A stretch of 58,479 bases of DNA from NCBI GenBank assembly GCA_026260175.1, contig JAKCWW010000203.1, positions 5,935 to 64,413 of the forward strand, given 5' to 3'. Of this stretch, positions 48,303-58,479 are shown piece after piece (position 1 is the first letter of the stretch; the number at the start of each line of letters is the position of its first letter). Made by a program: the position numbers and the translations under genes. The notes beneath the pieces were generated by a model that saw nothing but the letters and a program-made list of their open reading frames with translations, was not told where the DNA came from and searched no databases. This stretch comes from Reticulitermes lucifugus (Eukaryota; Arthropoda; Insecta; Blattodea; Rhinotermitidae).

Positions 48303-48864
48303 CAGGTGCGCACCCAGAATTTTTCCTTGGGAGGGGGCTGACCCTGAGGTTATATGTAATTTATGTTTGACTTTAAATTTTTTTTATAAAAATCATGTTT
48401 TAAGCACAACATAACACTGTCTGCAACTGCATTTACATACTCGTACATACATGAGATGATAACTACATGTTCTGTGACTAAATCACAGTGTCCTATCTTC
48501 TTGTTTCTTAAATGTTATTAATTTATTTTTCAAAATTCTAATGTGCTATAGTTGCCGGCACGACAATAGTCCTGTCAAGGTCAAGCGGCTGACTGACACC
48601 CTCGCTCCCCGCCTCCCTGTGTTGTTGCCAGTTCTTCCCCCAAGGCACAGCTTCCCGTTTAGTTGCACACTGTCGATAGAATCGAGCGTTATTTCCGTGT
48701 GGCAACACTGCGTTCATAGGCAGTGACCTCGACGGGACTATTTTTGTGCCGGCCACTACAGTCATAATAATATCTGCAAAATATGTTTTTTTTCAAGTTT
48801 CGGTTTTGGGGTGTTTGGGGGTGGGGGGACTGCAGCACGGCAGCCCCCCTTGGGTGCGCCCCTG
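48303..48864. mobile_element. hAT-type element containing an inner foldback
   Basis: The termini are CAGG-TGCGCACCCAG on the left and, in reverse, CAGGGGCGCACCCAA on the right. The flanking octamers tcgtcagg and ttatcagg agree at six of eight positions, consistent with an old 8-bp duplication. Inside, a second inverted pair (about 48549..48582 and 48722..48757) shares tgccggcacgacaatagtcc and its near-inverse. No transposase frame is present. Confidence 0.65.
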
Positions 48865-50984
48865 TTATCAGGAGAAAAAGTCCGGGTGTTCGTGGCTTCT
48901 CCTTGCAGCCAAAAGTACGAAATCGAGGACTCCAGTCTTCTGGAATATTACGGCATGTAGATTAGTATAGAAGAACCAACGTTTCGGAGGAACTTACTCC
49001 ATCAAACTTAAGGGAATATCTCTTGGCTAGCCTTTAAATGGGACAGAAAGCTCTTCCGAAACTATGGTACCTATATACCTATCTACACGGCGTCATATTA
49101 CAGAGGACGGGAATTGTCAGCAACGCTGTGAGAACCTCAAATCTCGCAAGTGAAAATTCTTCTTCCTGATGTTGTTCATTACTTTATTTGCAGTTTTAAC
49201 GACGCCCTCAGTGGATTTTATATAGCCTTGCTTAACCAAATAATTTTGAATTGGAAGGTATGTGAAAGGAGCAGGCAGTTGCGTAATACAAAATGCTGCC
49301 TTGGAATTTACCAGGAGGGACCGAGGAAAACCATGAAGACCCTAAGCGATGGTTCTCTGTAGTCTGACCGAGATTCGAAACGGCAACCTTCTGAATGCAT
49401 GTAAGAAGTGAAGTGGCGTGCACAGTCAGCAATGGACATAACACAAAGCACCAAACCGCAGGAAAAGTGAAATATTTGTGTTCATTTCTGGATAAATATT
49501 TTAAACATGACATTGCATACATTTTTAAACCTGTCCGTAATATAACGAGTACACTCTTGGAAATATAACACCGTCTTGTTAAGACCACAATAAAATGCTA
49601 CAAATTTTGTAACAAATTCATAATATTTGCAATTAATATTAACTTCTTATGACTGCGACTTAATGTATTGTCCTATGCTTCACTGACCCTTCAGTAATCA
49701 GGGTCAGTGACGTGTTTAAATCTAAGGCCATATTCAGGGATGGTTTAAAGGTCTAGCTGTAGACACTTTGTAATGCAATGGTGACAAATCGATAAGAATA
49801 GAAATATAGTGAAGAGTCAACGCGAATATCGTTTGCCAGTTACTCCCATCGCCTGGTGCCGATTTCAGTCACAGGCTCTCTTCTAGTCTAGATGCCACCA
49901 GAAACATAAACCTATCTGCAAATTATTGCAATCTTCTCCTGTTATTTTGTGCAATCTGTCTGCGGTAATATATCAAAATCAACACGAGCCTTTCCTTTCG
50001 CATCTTTCTTATTCACCATGAAAATTAATGTAAAAAGCCTTTTTTAAAATATACTAGTATGGTGTTACTAATAAACCTTTCTTAAATAAGCAAATAAATT
50101 ATTGGAAGAGATGATAATTCAATTATGAAACTCACTGCTATCTCTTGCCACATTTCGGGACACTTTTATGTTGTGCAGTCTGTTCGCTGCAGGGGTTTCG
50201 CTAAAGAGATGACTGTTTCACATGTGGGGTTTAGAGGATACTGCGAGGGAAGGATGGATGGATCTAGTACTTTAGGGGTGAAACGGATATATCCTACATA
50301 TCTTCACTTATAGACGTACATTACAATACAAGCTGCTTCTTTTATGTGTGAACCAGTGCAGAAAGAAGAAGGGAGAATATGTTGAGGAAATGGTAAGGAA
50401 GATTTTGGAGGCTCTACACCTTTCAATATACGCAACAAAGTCCCTGCCTTTTTGAAGCAAGACTGAAAGCAATGAAAGCAGAGACAACTTCCACACTTCT
50501 AGTATTTTTAATATAATTGAAGAAAGGGGCGATTTGTATTTTGAGTTTGATATACCACTTAGAATCATCAATTGAAGAAGTAGAAATCAACAATTCAGAA
50601 TTACCTCTAAGATCCACTTCTGCAAAGACGTTATCTTGCCGTCTGATCATTCCGGTAACGAAGAAGAACAGATACAGGCTCCTAACATTTACTGCAAATG
50701 ATTTGGTAAACATACGGAGCAGTTAAAGCAAAATAAATTTTTTCCTCTACAGTAAATTAATGAAACACTAGCACAAAACTTTTATTTAAAAATGAAATTG
50801 TTACGGTTATCAGAATATACTTTACAATAGCCCCAGCACCCTTCCTTATTCGTCATTTCGCAACTACCCTGGTATTCGACCCTACGGAAACGACACTTTC
50901 TATTAAATGAATCACAAGCAGTGAAGATTCCCATGAGGTCTTCTGAGTTCGGAGATCACCAGAGTTCATAAGTATTTAGTTCTA
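48865..50984. other. Intronic DNA with one diverged foldback-family fragment
   Basis: At about 48930..49105 words matching 35154..35375 and 440..485 (gtcttctggaatattacggc; aacgtttcgga; ctacacggcgt) mark a decayed single-arm copy of that dispersed family. The remainder shows no supported feature. Confidence 0.35.
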
Positions 50985-51256
50985 CGAGGGTTGCTCCGAA
51001 AGTAATGCCTCCTACTATTTTTTTTCTTGAATAGTGCTGCAATTAGGAAAATGAAGTTTATATACGTATCTTCTGTAGTGTAGGTAGGTCAGCCCCTGCC
51101 AGACTTCAACACTGTGTCCTAACTCATAACCACCGCAGTCTGTATAGCAACACGTGTTCCTACATGTTCAGCCTGTTTTATGTGGCAAGACGTTAGACGT
51201 TTCAGAAGCAGCTCTCATGCAACCAGTAGATGGAATCTAACTAACTCCATGGAGCA
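50985..51256 (+). mobile_element. mariner-type 5' end, truncated
   Basis: It begins after a TA with cgagggttgctccgaaagta, then atgcctcc, a terminal repeat typical of a mariner lineage different from the one at 19395. The element is cut off about 270 bp in by the SINE at 51257, and no 3' end is seen beyond it. Confidence 0.65.
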
Positions 51257-51546
51257 GGCCGTGCCATGGCTCAGGCGGTTAGTCGCCGGTCTCCCACCGA
51301 GGAGGCCCGGGTTCGATTCCGGATCAGTCCATGTGGGATTTGTGGACAAAGTGGTAGTGGGACAGTTTTCTCCCAAGTACTTCGGTTTTCTCCTGTCAAT
51401 TTCATTCCACCGGTGCTCCATTACTTGGAAAAATGGAAAAAACTGATCATCTTTGTCTCTTCTTCATCACAGGGTTGCACAAGAAGCCTTAAGGCTGCCG
51501 TGCGTCCGTAGCATCTGCTGCGGGGCCCTTCTCAAAACAAAAAATT
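51257..51546 (+). mobile_element. SINE family 1 (tRNA-derived), complete plus copy
   Basis: The head ggccgtgccatggctcaggc with ggttagtcgccgg and the B box gggttcgattccgg are both well kept. The 3' hallmark cgtccgtagcatctgctgcgg and an A-rich tail follow. It has the best preserved head of family 1 in the window. Confidence 0.92.
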
Positions 51547-52080
51547 TCCATGGAATAGAGTCCTTCTTGAAAAGCTAACAGGTCCTCAACTAGTCAAGAA
51601 ATTTCCAGCATTTTACGGAATACGCAGGGTAATTACCGCATTTACATACGCCCGCTACCTGTCCCTATACTGAGTCAGATCAATCCAGTCCACGCCCCCC
51701 ATCGCACTTCTTGAAGATTCATTTTAACATGTCCTCCCATTTACGCCTAGGGCTTCGAAGTAACCTCTTTCCCTCAGGTTTCCACACCAAAATCCAGTAT
51801 GCACCTCTCCTCTCCTCCATACGAACTACATGCCCCGTATATTTAATTCTTGGTTTGATCACACGAAAAATATTTAGTGAGGAACGCGGTTGATAAAGCT
51901 CCTCTTTATGCAGTCCTCTCCACTGCCTGTTACCGCGTTCCTCTTCAAAATGTCTTCCTCAGCACCTTATTCTCGAACATGCTGAGCCTATGTTTCTCCC
52001 TCTATGTGAGTGACCATACAAAACAACAGGAAAATTTATAGTTCTGTATATTTTAAACTTTACATTTTTGGATACCGCAT
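51547..52080 (-). mobile_element. Non-LTR retrotransposon family B, 3' end, broken
   Basis: On the minus strand, in order: a decayed PVVLYG-WSLT-REKHRLSMFENKVLRKTF segment, RLHKEELYQ, then RLLRSPRRKWEDMLK and CDGGRGLD. The V-NCGNYP-type end and an untranslated tail (aaatttcttgactagttgag; ttttcaagaaggactctat) follow. This is the longest family B copy here. Confidence 0.75.
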
Positions 52081-52446
52081 AGAATTTACAAGTGCAAAAT
52101 ATTAAGGTGTAGAAATAAATATTGTCATTTAAATATCCTGTCGGTAGAGGCACTGTGCAGGCGCCAAACGTCATATTTATCTACAAACTTAAGTTTTAAT
52201 ATTTGTAAGTGTAAGCAAGTCAGAAAAAAAGTTGGACTTGCGCGCAGTTTAACTTTAAAAATACACATTTTATCTAATCGAAGTCGGAATTTATGAAACA
52301 CAGTTTATGACTGGACTTTGTATAATAATGTAGAGAATATCCTGGCGGTGGCTTTGAGAGAGTGATGGAATAACACTAAACACTCACAGAATATATGAAA
52401 AAAAAAGTTCAATATTTTTGCTATTGTGCGTATTGAGTTGTATGTA

Positions 52447-52482
52447 TGTGTGTGTGTGTGTGTGTGCTGTGTGTATGTGTGT
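52447..52482. repeat. (GT)n microsatellite
   Basis: An imperfect GT run about 95 bp inside the intron from the Lmx1 donor site. Confidence 0.9.
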
Positions 52483-52576
52483 AAATTCGTCTAGATAAAG
52501 TCAGCTTAACCTTTTTCCGGATAAGGAAACATATACATATATATATATTTTAAGAGTGGTGTAAGGCCCGTGTTAC

Positions 52577-52867
52577 CTGAGTTGAAGTCCTCCTGCCCCT
52601 GTACCGCCGGCTGGTGATCGTTCATCCCCGTGCTTTTGTTGCTATAGAACGCCGTGTCTTCATTGTCCAAGATTTCTTCCTTGATGGGCAGAAAGTGGTG
52701 ATGGTGGTGATGGTGGTGGTGGTGGTCGTCAGGAAGCTGGTCGCCGGGTGCGGGTTGCTGGGGTTGGGTGTGAGGGTGGTAGCCATCTCCCCCGGGCCCT
52801 GTGTGCAAACTCCCGGGTTCCGTGTCGCTACAGCTGTCGTTGAGGAATGACGCCGTCCCTGTCGGAC
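52577..52867 (-). CDS. Lmx1: Lmx1-type LIM-homeobox transcription factor, penultimate coding exon
   Basis: This is an internal exon of the same gene as the exon at 42270..42517. On the minus strand it opens after an acceptor reading ttcacag and closes at a CAG|GTAACA donor, giving 291 nt. It begins with two bases of a split codon, encodes 96 residues, and ends with one base of a split codon, so both flanking introns are phase 1. The peptide is rich in Gly, Pro, Gln and Asp. It has an acidic stretch (SCSDTEPG), a run of ten histidines at about residues 49-58, and then PIKEEILDNED, which contains a possible SUMO acceptor site (IKEE fits psi-K-x-E). No catalytic or DNA-binding domain is present, as expected for the region C-terminal to the homeodomain. 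The identity comes from the partner exon; alone this exon would be unassignable. No competing ORF in this interval has splice signals that fit. Confidence 0.75.
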
Positions 52868-55854
52868 CTGTGAAGTGACGCATGCAGCATTTCCTAATCC
52901 AGAATTGAAAGGATGTAATCAAGAACATCATATCTTAGGCAGGGCTGGCCATCTTAAACCCACAGGAGGGCCACATGATTCATATCTCTACAGACCGTCT
53001 CTATTATGGTCTGCTACCCACAATATTAACTACTTTTCCATTTCAAAGAGAGCACCGACACTCTATTCATAATTATTCTTTATTATAAAGTTGCTGGCCC
53101 TCTCACTTGATATTTATGTGTTCACGATTTCTCGAGATTTTTTTAATAATTAAATTTCCTAAGTCGAATTCTCGAGAAAGTGAAGTTACGATTTGGCCAT
53201 TTTCACATTTCTTCATAAATTTGATTTTACGTTCTAAATGTGTTGTCCTTCTTTAACGAGATGCCCCGCCACTTTGTTTGTCACTAAGGCACATCCTGGT
53301 CATTATTGTGAGTACATAATCGGTAAAAATACCATTTAAAGCAGCACGATAACGCAGTTGACAAAACAAGCGTCGTCTCACTCAAAGTGAGCACGAGTGC
53401 CTATGCGAGAGCTCTGGCCCAACAGTTTTCTTCCGCCACTTTATTCTCATTGCCATTTCATTCCGAGGAAAATATCGGAGCGGTATTAAGAATAATTTTA
53501 TAACAATTTTTTACGTTTGAGGCGCATTTGGAAAATTGCGAAAAGCAACTGTTATATTCGTCATGTCTCTCTGTCTGTCTGTCTGTCCGTCCGTCCGTCC
53601 GCATGGAACAACTCGGCTCCCACTGGACGGATTTTCATGAAATTCGATATTCCAGAATTTTGCGAAAATCTGTTGAGAAAATTCAAGTTTGATTAAAATT
53701 TGACAAAACGAATACTTTACGTGAAGACCTATGTACATTTATGGTACCATCTCGTTGAATTATTCTTAGAATGAAAAATGATTGGGACAGATTTGTAGAG
53801 AAAATCAAAACACACATTTTATGTTTAATACATTTTTTCAGAAAATTGTGGCGTTTATGAGATAATGTAGAAAAATTTATTACAGCCAGACAGGCCACAT
53901 GACAATATAAGGCTGCGTATAAAAGATGCGCCTTGCATGTCGGATAACTAAGGCAAGAACAGAGACACACATTCATACTGTTTATTACTTATTGCTTCAT
54001 ATTTGCTTAATTCCGTCTGAACTCGTAAAATGCTTTACGGAAAGCCAAGAACTGAGAAACTGCGCAACAACTTATCTGTCATTACGATCTGTTTAGCCAA
54101 ATTGTACGTCTAAAGAAGGTCATGCGCAAACGAACATTCTTTTGTTTCAATGCAGCGTTCATATGTAACGTGTGAAAAGGTTGCGAATTAGGTGAAATAT
54201 AATTTCTTTCAAAAACTGGCACGTGTAATTTGCATTGTTGCTGGTGACATAAATTACAGTAAAGGCATTGCTGTGCTACACTGAATACTTTTGTGTAGCT
54301 GGCAGTGACGTGTGGCTCAACAACACCTTCAGAATGCATTGTTGTGTTTCCACTGCAAAATGGTTAGCAAGCGCGCCATAGTGTTACGTCACAATACAAT
54401 GTCTTGTTTAGAACTGCTTATGTCTGAAATTGCTTAATTTGAAATTGCGTAAGTGGGAAGTGTCTGTGTCATTATAAAAATTAAGATTTTTACGACAATA
54501 TTAGTATAATCTCAGACTATATACCGTCGAAATGTAGCGTGATTGCTGAGTCACAGTTTGGGAAGATTTTGGAAGCAGGCGATGAAGGCATTTATCTGGG
54601 GGGCTCAGACCGGGGTTTGAAATGGGCACGTTTCGCATAGTAAAGGTTACAAGCGTTGCCGCTTGAGCCAATCTATTCAGCCTGAGTTCTTCTTAAGAAG
54701 ACAAGAGTCGCTCAGTTACTCAGAGAATTTTGTGCTTTGTAAAGAATCCGAATGTTTAGTATCATAATTTGAAGATCTCGCCTCTGGACTCATCCTGAGA
54801 CTGAGTCTAGTCCACATGCTCAACATAACTCTTAAAGACTAATTTTAATATTGTCATTCTGTATACATTGTTTCTTCCAAGTGGTCTATTTTATTTTGGC
54901 TTTTCAAATAATATTTTTTTATGAATTCTTAACCTTCATGACACAATTTTGTCTCATTTACTGTAGTTACTTCCTCTGTCTTAGGTTAAAAATTCCCCTA
55001 CTTAAACACCTGTTATCTCTGTTAAGACTACAACCAATTTTTGCAATCACACAAAGCATGAGTCAGAATTCTAGATTTGTGTTCCTTATTTTTAGTTAAT
55101 ACAAAGGAGGGTGGGGGGAGGGATTCTGAATTGGCAGCTATGGTGAGGCTAACAATCTTCATCATACAAGACCAGCATAGTACGACACATTAAAACTTAT
55201 AACAGATTATATTGCACTTTTCGAGGTAGGATGGAAGTAGTTAGTTGGAGTGAAGGCAGCTTAGGATATGGGGGGACGGCGATTCAAATAAAGGCAGTTG
55301 ACAAGCCAGCGTGCTAGCCGTGAGAAGGTTACGCACAGAATGCTGGGAGGTAAGAAGAGAATTCAAACAGCTGCGTTCCAACCGCTCGCTGGTCAGTAAG
55401 GAGATAGAGACTTTAAAGAGAGGAGTTTGTTGTAAATTGTGAACAAATTGTATTGTGGTTCGATTTTGTCAAATATATCAGCGTACATATCACCTGATTA
55501 GTTTTTACTGACTTGTTTACTTCGGTGTGTGTGTTATATTTTTTGGTAACTTGATGAAAATTAACATTTGTACGTCCATTCGCCCAACATCCCTTCCACG
55601 TCATATCCCTGAGATAAGCCATGCTCTCCACTGTACAAGCTAGCAGCTGATCCACTTACCTATATACGTGAAGTATCGCAGTAGAACTAAAGACAGCTAC
55701 TAATTGAGCAGAGACGTAAGAGTAGAATCAGTTAAGAACAGGCCCCCCGATCCTAGACGGCATCTTCCGGACACTCATCGCTACACACGAATATACTCGT
55801 AATAATGGCGATTTACATGACGGTTAAAATAATTTTGCCTGTTTTTATGTGGTT
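52868..55854. other. Upstream Lmx1 intron, no exon recognised
   Basis: This lies 5' of the penultimate exon on the minus strand and is presumably intron. A GTCT/GTCC tetranucleotide run sits at 53571..53601. I looked for a homeodomain-like frame (the WFQNxRAK helix) on the minus strand here and saw none. Confidence 0.45.
53571..53601. repeat. (GTCT)n/(GTCC)n tetranucleotide repeat
   Basis: GTCT units followed by GTCC units, with a clean switch between the two. Confidence 0.9.
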
Positions 55855-56325
55855 GAGAAACTTATTCTCTCGCATTAAGGGAAGGACACAGGTAGAGGTG
55901 TTCGACAGTAGGATGGCAAGATGGCATTTGAACTGAAGAGGGACGAGTGACACGTGGCTGGAGAAAAATGCACAATGAGGAGCTTCGTGATTTTTAGTGA
56001 TCAAAAGATATTAGTGGGGTGATAAAACTAAGGAGAGTAAGATGGGCGGGGCAGGTGGTATGCATAGCGGAAGAGGTATGCATTCAGTATTTTGGTAGGG
56101 AAACCTGAAGTAAAGCGGCCATTTGAAACATATATAGGAACAGTTTAGAGGAGAGTACTGAAAATTAACATAAAAGAAAAGATGGGATGGTGTATGTTGG
56201 ATTCGTCTGGCTCAGGATAGAGTCAAGTGGCAGGCTAATAAACCTACGGGTTCCACAAAATGCGGGGAATTTCTTGACGAGGTGAGGACCTCTAAGCTTG
56301 CTCAAGGACTGTGTTCCGTGGAGTT
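55855..56325 (+). mobile_element. Non-LTR retrotransposon family B, 3' end, broken
   Basis: In frame pieces I read LREGHR-RCSTVGW-DGI, then TWLEKNAQ-GAS, then VRWAGQVVCIAEE (the WAGHVARMGE block), FGRET-SKAAI and MLDSSGSG. It ends in the family's NLRVPQNAGNFL-like tail. There are multiple stops and frameshifts. Confidence 0.75.
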
Positions 56326-57171
56326 ATATTGTGTAAGATACATGTAGGCCTACACATATACAGGACAGGCTGATGGTTATTAGTTTAACATCTGACGTAA
56401 TGGTTTTGTATGAGGACGCACTGACATGTAGGGCTATACATGGTATGTGTGTATGTACGGATGTATGCAATGTAAGGTACACTGGCTGTTTATGTGTGAA
56501 TATTTATAATGCGTGACTTTGTCTACTTTCATTGACCGACTGTAGGCCACGCAACATCCAAATGCGAGGAATGACGCCGGTACTGAATAGTACAGAGACT
56601 GAACATTTTACGCTGTAAGTAGTTAGCTATTTCAAAATGGTTCCTAGTTCACTAGAATGACTCTGACGTTTTCCATCCACGTAGAACAGAAAATGCATTG
56701 GCAGAGTTGACTTCGGGTTTTAGAGATATCTTGCTCAATCCTCTGAAAGAACTTCCTTTTTATGACGTTACTTTCGTCTTTAGGCTTTTGTTGTAGGGAA
56801 GTTTTGTTCGGCCATTTTGTGAGAAGTATCTGGTCTGTTGTTAAGAACAGCAGCATGGCCGGAAATCTTTCGGAATTGCTCGAAGAGATACAGAGAGAGA
56901 ATGAGTGAGAGAGAGAAAGTTGTGGTGCGGGTTGCCTGCAGTATATGCTGTACGTGAGGTCTAGTCGGGCAGGCGGGATCGTGTTGGAAGTGAAGTAAAG
57001 GCAGGAAGCTCTGCTGGAGTAGAGATGAGATGAACGGGCGAGCTGGCAAGATTCGGTTGCTGTGGTAACGCTCCACCCATCCCCAGCATCCCAACCTTCC
57101 TGCTGCTTGCCTGACTTCCTGACTGCTAACCTTACATTACAGGGCGTTTCATAACTAGACAACAGAATAAT
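56326..57171. other. No gene recognised; (GA)n microsatellite
   Basis: A GA-rich run lies at about 56892..56919. The 179-aa minus-strand frame at 56644..57183 starts in the edge of the ACTC array and shows no domain, signal or splice context, so it is left uncalled. Confidence 0.4.
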
Positions 57172-57627
57172 CCACTCACTCACTCACTAACTCAGTGTCA
57201 CTCACTCACTAACACAGTCAGTCACTCACTCACCAACTAACTCACTCATTCACTCACTCACTAACTCAGTCACTCACTAACTCAGTGTCACTCACTCACT
57301 CACTAACTCAGTCAGTCACTCACCAACTCACTTACACACTCATTCACTCACTAACTCAGTCACTCACTCACTACCTCGATCTCTCAGTAATTTGCTTTCT
57401 TACTCTCCTACTGACTAACTCATTCCCGCACTCACTAACTCTCACTAACTCATTGACTCACTCACTAACCCACTGTCTCATTCACTCACTACCTCACTGT
57501 CACTTGCCCTCTCACTCACCTACTCATTAACTCACTCATTCTCTCACTCACTCACTAACTCATTAATTAATCAATTAATTCACTCACTCACTAACTTAAT
57601 TAAGTCACTCATTCACTAACTCACTCC
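57172..57627. repeat. ACTC-derived tetranucleotide array
   Basis: About 450 bp of (ACTC)n with frequent actaactcagt and actcatt variants. It decays towards the right end. Confidence 0.92.
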
Positions 57628-57839
57628 ATGGGGCAAAATGATTTTTGAGAATATATTAGTTTCTCAGTCAAGAAATTCCACGAAGATTATGGAACAAAAA
57701 CTTCATTGCTGCCCTTATCCTGAGCCAGTTGAAACCTGGCCATCCTCTCCCACTTTAATAAAGACAGTACAGTCCCTATATATATCTCTGCATCCATATA
57801 AGCCAATGCGTCCCAGAATCCCGTTTTCTAGGTTTTTAG

Positions 57840-57985
57840 ATATGATATTAGGCATTCATCTGGCTCAGGATATGGGCCAGTGACTGGCGCTTGTGATCGG
57901 TGTGAAAATGTGTCGAATTTCTTATGGGCTGAGAATTTGACTAGGGGACTGTTAGCTTCTGAAGTAGGACTGTGCTCCATGGAGT
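57840..57985 (+). mobile_element. Non-LTR retrotransposon family B, terminal tail fragment
   Basis: catctggctcaggatatggg, then atgtgtcgaatttctta and ctgttagcttctgaagtagg, ending gtgctccatgga, follow the tail of 51547..52080 and 55855..56325. Confidence 0.55.
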
Positions 57986-57997
57986 AGACGAAGTCTT

Positions 57998-58479
57998 AGG
58001 GCACTGCCACCGAGCCACATTAATAGAAAACTGCAAACTGCGACCTGCCACTTAGCCACATTAACACGAGACGCGACCCATCACTTAGCCACATTAACAT
58101 GAGAGGCGACCCATCACTTAGTCACATTAGCACGAGACGCGACCCGTCACTTAGCCACATTAACAAGAGACTCGACCCGTCACTTAGCCACATTAACACT
58201 AGACGCGACCCGTCACTTAGCCACATTAACACGAGACGCGACCCGCCACTTAGCCACATTTACACGAGAGGCGACCCGTCACTTAGCCACATTAACACGA
58301 GACTCGAACTGGCAATGAGCCGCATTAACATGAAGACACGAGCTGGTACCAGTCACATTGGTAGAAAACTGCAAACTGCGACCCGCCACTTAGCCACATT
58401 AACACGAGACGCGACTCGTCACTTAGCCACATTAACACGAGACGCGACCCGCCACTTAGCCACATTAACACGAGACGCG
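57998..58479. repeat. Satellite of 33-bp units with a 338-bp higher-order repeat
   Basis: The anchor word cacatt (or a one-base variant) recurs at 58016, 58057, 58090, 58123, 58156, 58189, 58222, 58255, 58288, 58321, 58354, 58395, 58428 and 58461. Spacings are 41, nine times 33, 41, then 33 and 33. Each 41-bp unit carries the insertion tagaaaactgcaaactgcg. The two 41-bp units are 338 bp apart. The array runs off the right edge. Confidence 0.95.

Larger units (their letters stand above)
42518..52576 (-). other. Lmx1 intron, phase 1, 10,059 bp
   Basis: The intron is bounded by GT (donor, minus strand, 52575..52576) and AG (acceptor, 42518..42519). The flanking split codons combine to Gly and keep the frame open. 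Inside it I recognise SINE copies, a LINE 3' end, a mariner end, a hAT-type foldback element and one assembly gap of 122 N. No further coding exon with matching phase was seen inside it, but a short alternative exon cannot be excluded by eye. Confidence 0.75.

Noticed and set aside
51257..51335. tRNA gene (also the heads at 34195, 27346 and 21402)
   Set aside because: A and B boxes are present, but no clean cloverleaf or anticodon stem closes. The same heads recur with a conserved non-tRNA body, which defines SINEs.
56644..57183. 179-aa minus-strand frame as a host gene
   Set aside because: It begins at the edge of the ACTC array and spans a GA repeat. It has no domain, signal peptide or splice support.
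57998..58479. CRISPR-like array of regularly spaced 33-bp repeats
   Set aside because: There are no unique spacers, since the whole period is repeat. The genome is eukaryotic and no cas genes are present.
52868..58479. Homeodomain or LIM exon of Lmx1 upstream in the window
   Set aside because: No minus-strand frame with a WFQNxRAK-type helix or LIM Cys/His spacing was seen, so these exons are inferred to lie outside the window.
1..58479. A new multi-gene biological system such as a defence or biosynthetic cluster
   Set aside because: Only one host gene fragment is supported. All other protein-like signal belongs to decayed transposable elements or low-complexity repeats.

Overview
The window reads as nuclear DNA from an arthropod, most likely an insect with a large repeat-rich genome. 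It is AT-rich, has no operon-like coding density, and carries at least four tRNA-derived SINE families, non-LTR retrotransposon 3' ends, mariner and hAT DNA transposons, many microsatellites and two assembly gaps. Several repeat families resemble ones I associate with cockroaches (Blattodea). That is a recollection rather than a search result, so the order-level placement is tentative.

I can support one host gene. It lies on the minus strand and is represented by its last two coding exons, 52577..52867 and 42270..42517, joined by a 10,059-bp intron. Splice consensus and codon phase agree at the junction. The encoded C-terminus ends in the NPIDRLYSMQ-type tail of LMX1A/LMX1B LIM-homeodomain transcription factors, preceded by two histidine runs. 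The LIM and homeodomain exons are not in the window and should lie beyond position 58479. This gene probably specifies neuronal or appendage identity, as in other animals.

Region by region: 1..~42,000 is intergenic or 3'-flanking DNA filled with decayed repeats. It includes a complete-length mariner with both inverted repeats and TA target sites but a broken transposase (19395..20697), a 478-bp hAT-type element with a perfect 8-bp target duplication nested in a SINE (9975..10452), a SINE with a perfect 11-bp target duplication (6471..6738), and four foldback loci (29.7, 35.2, 36.4 and 39.9 kb). Three of the foldbacks carry a hammerhead-ribozyme-like core. The gene's large intron holds further layers: SINEs, a hAT-type foldback element at 48.3-48.9 kb, and a mariner/SINE/LINE stack at 51.0-52.1 kb. 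The right edge (57.2-58.5 kb) holds a tetranucleotide-derived array, a LINE tail, and a satellite of 33-bp units organised into a 338-bp higher-order repeat that runs off the window.

I found no CRISPR array, defence island, toxin or biosynthetic cluster. The most unusual structures are the 338-bp higher-order satellite and the recurring hammerhead-like hairpins. Neither is shown here to be functional.
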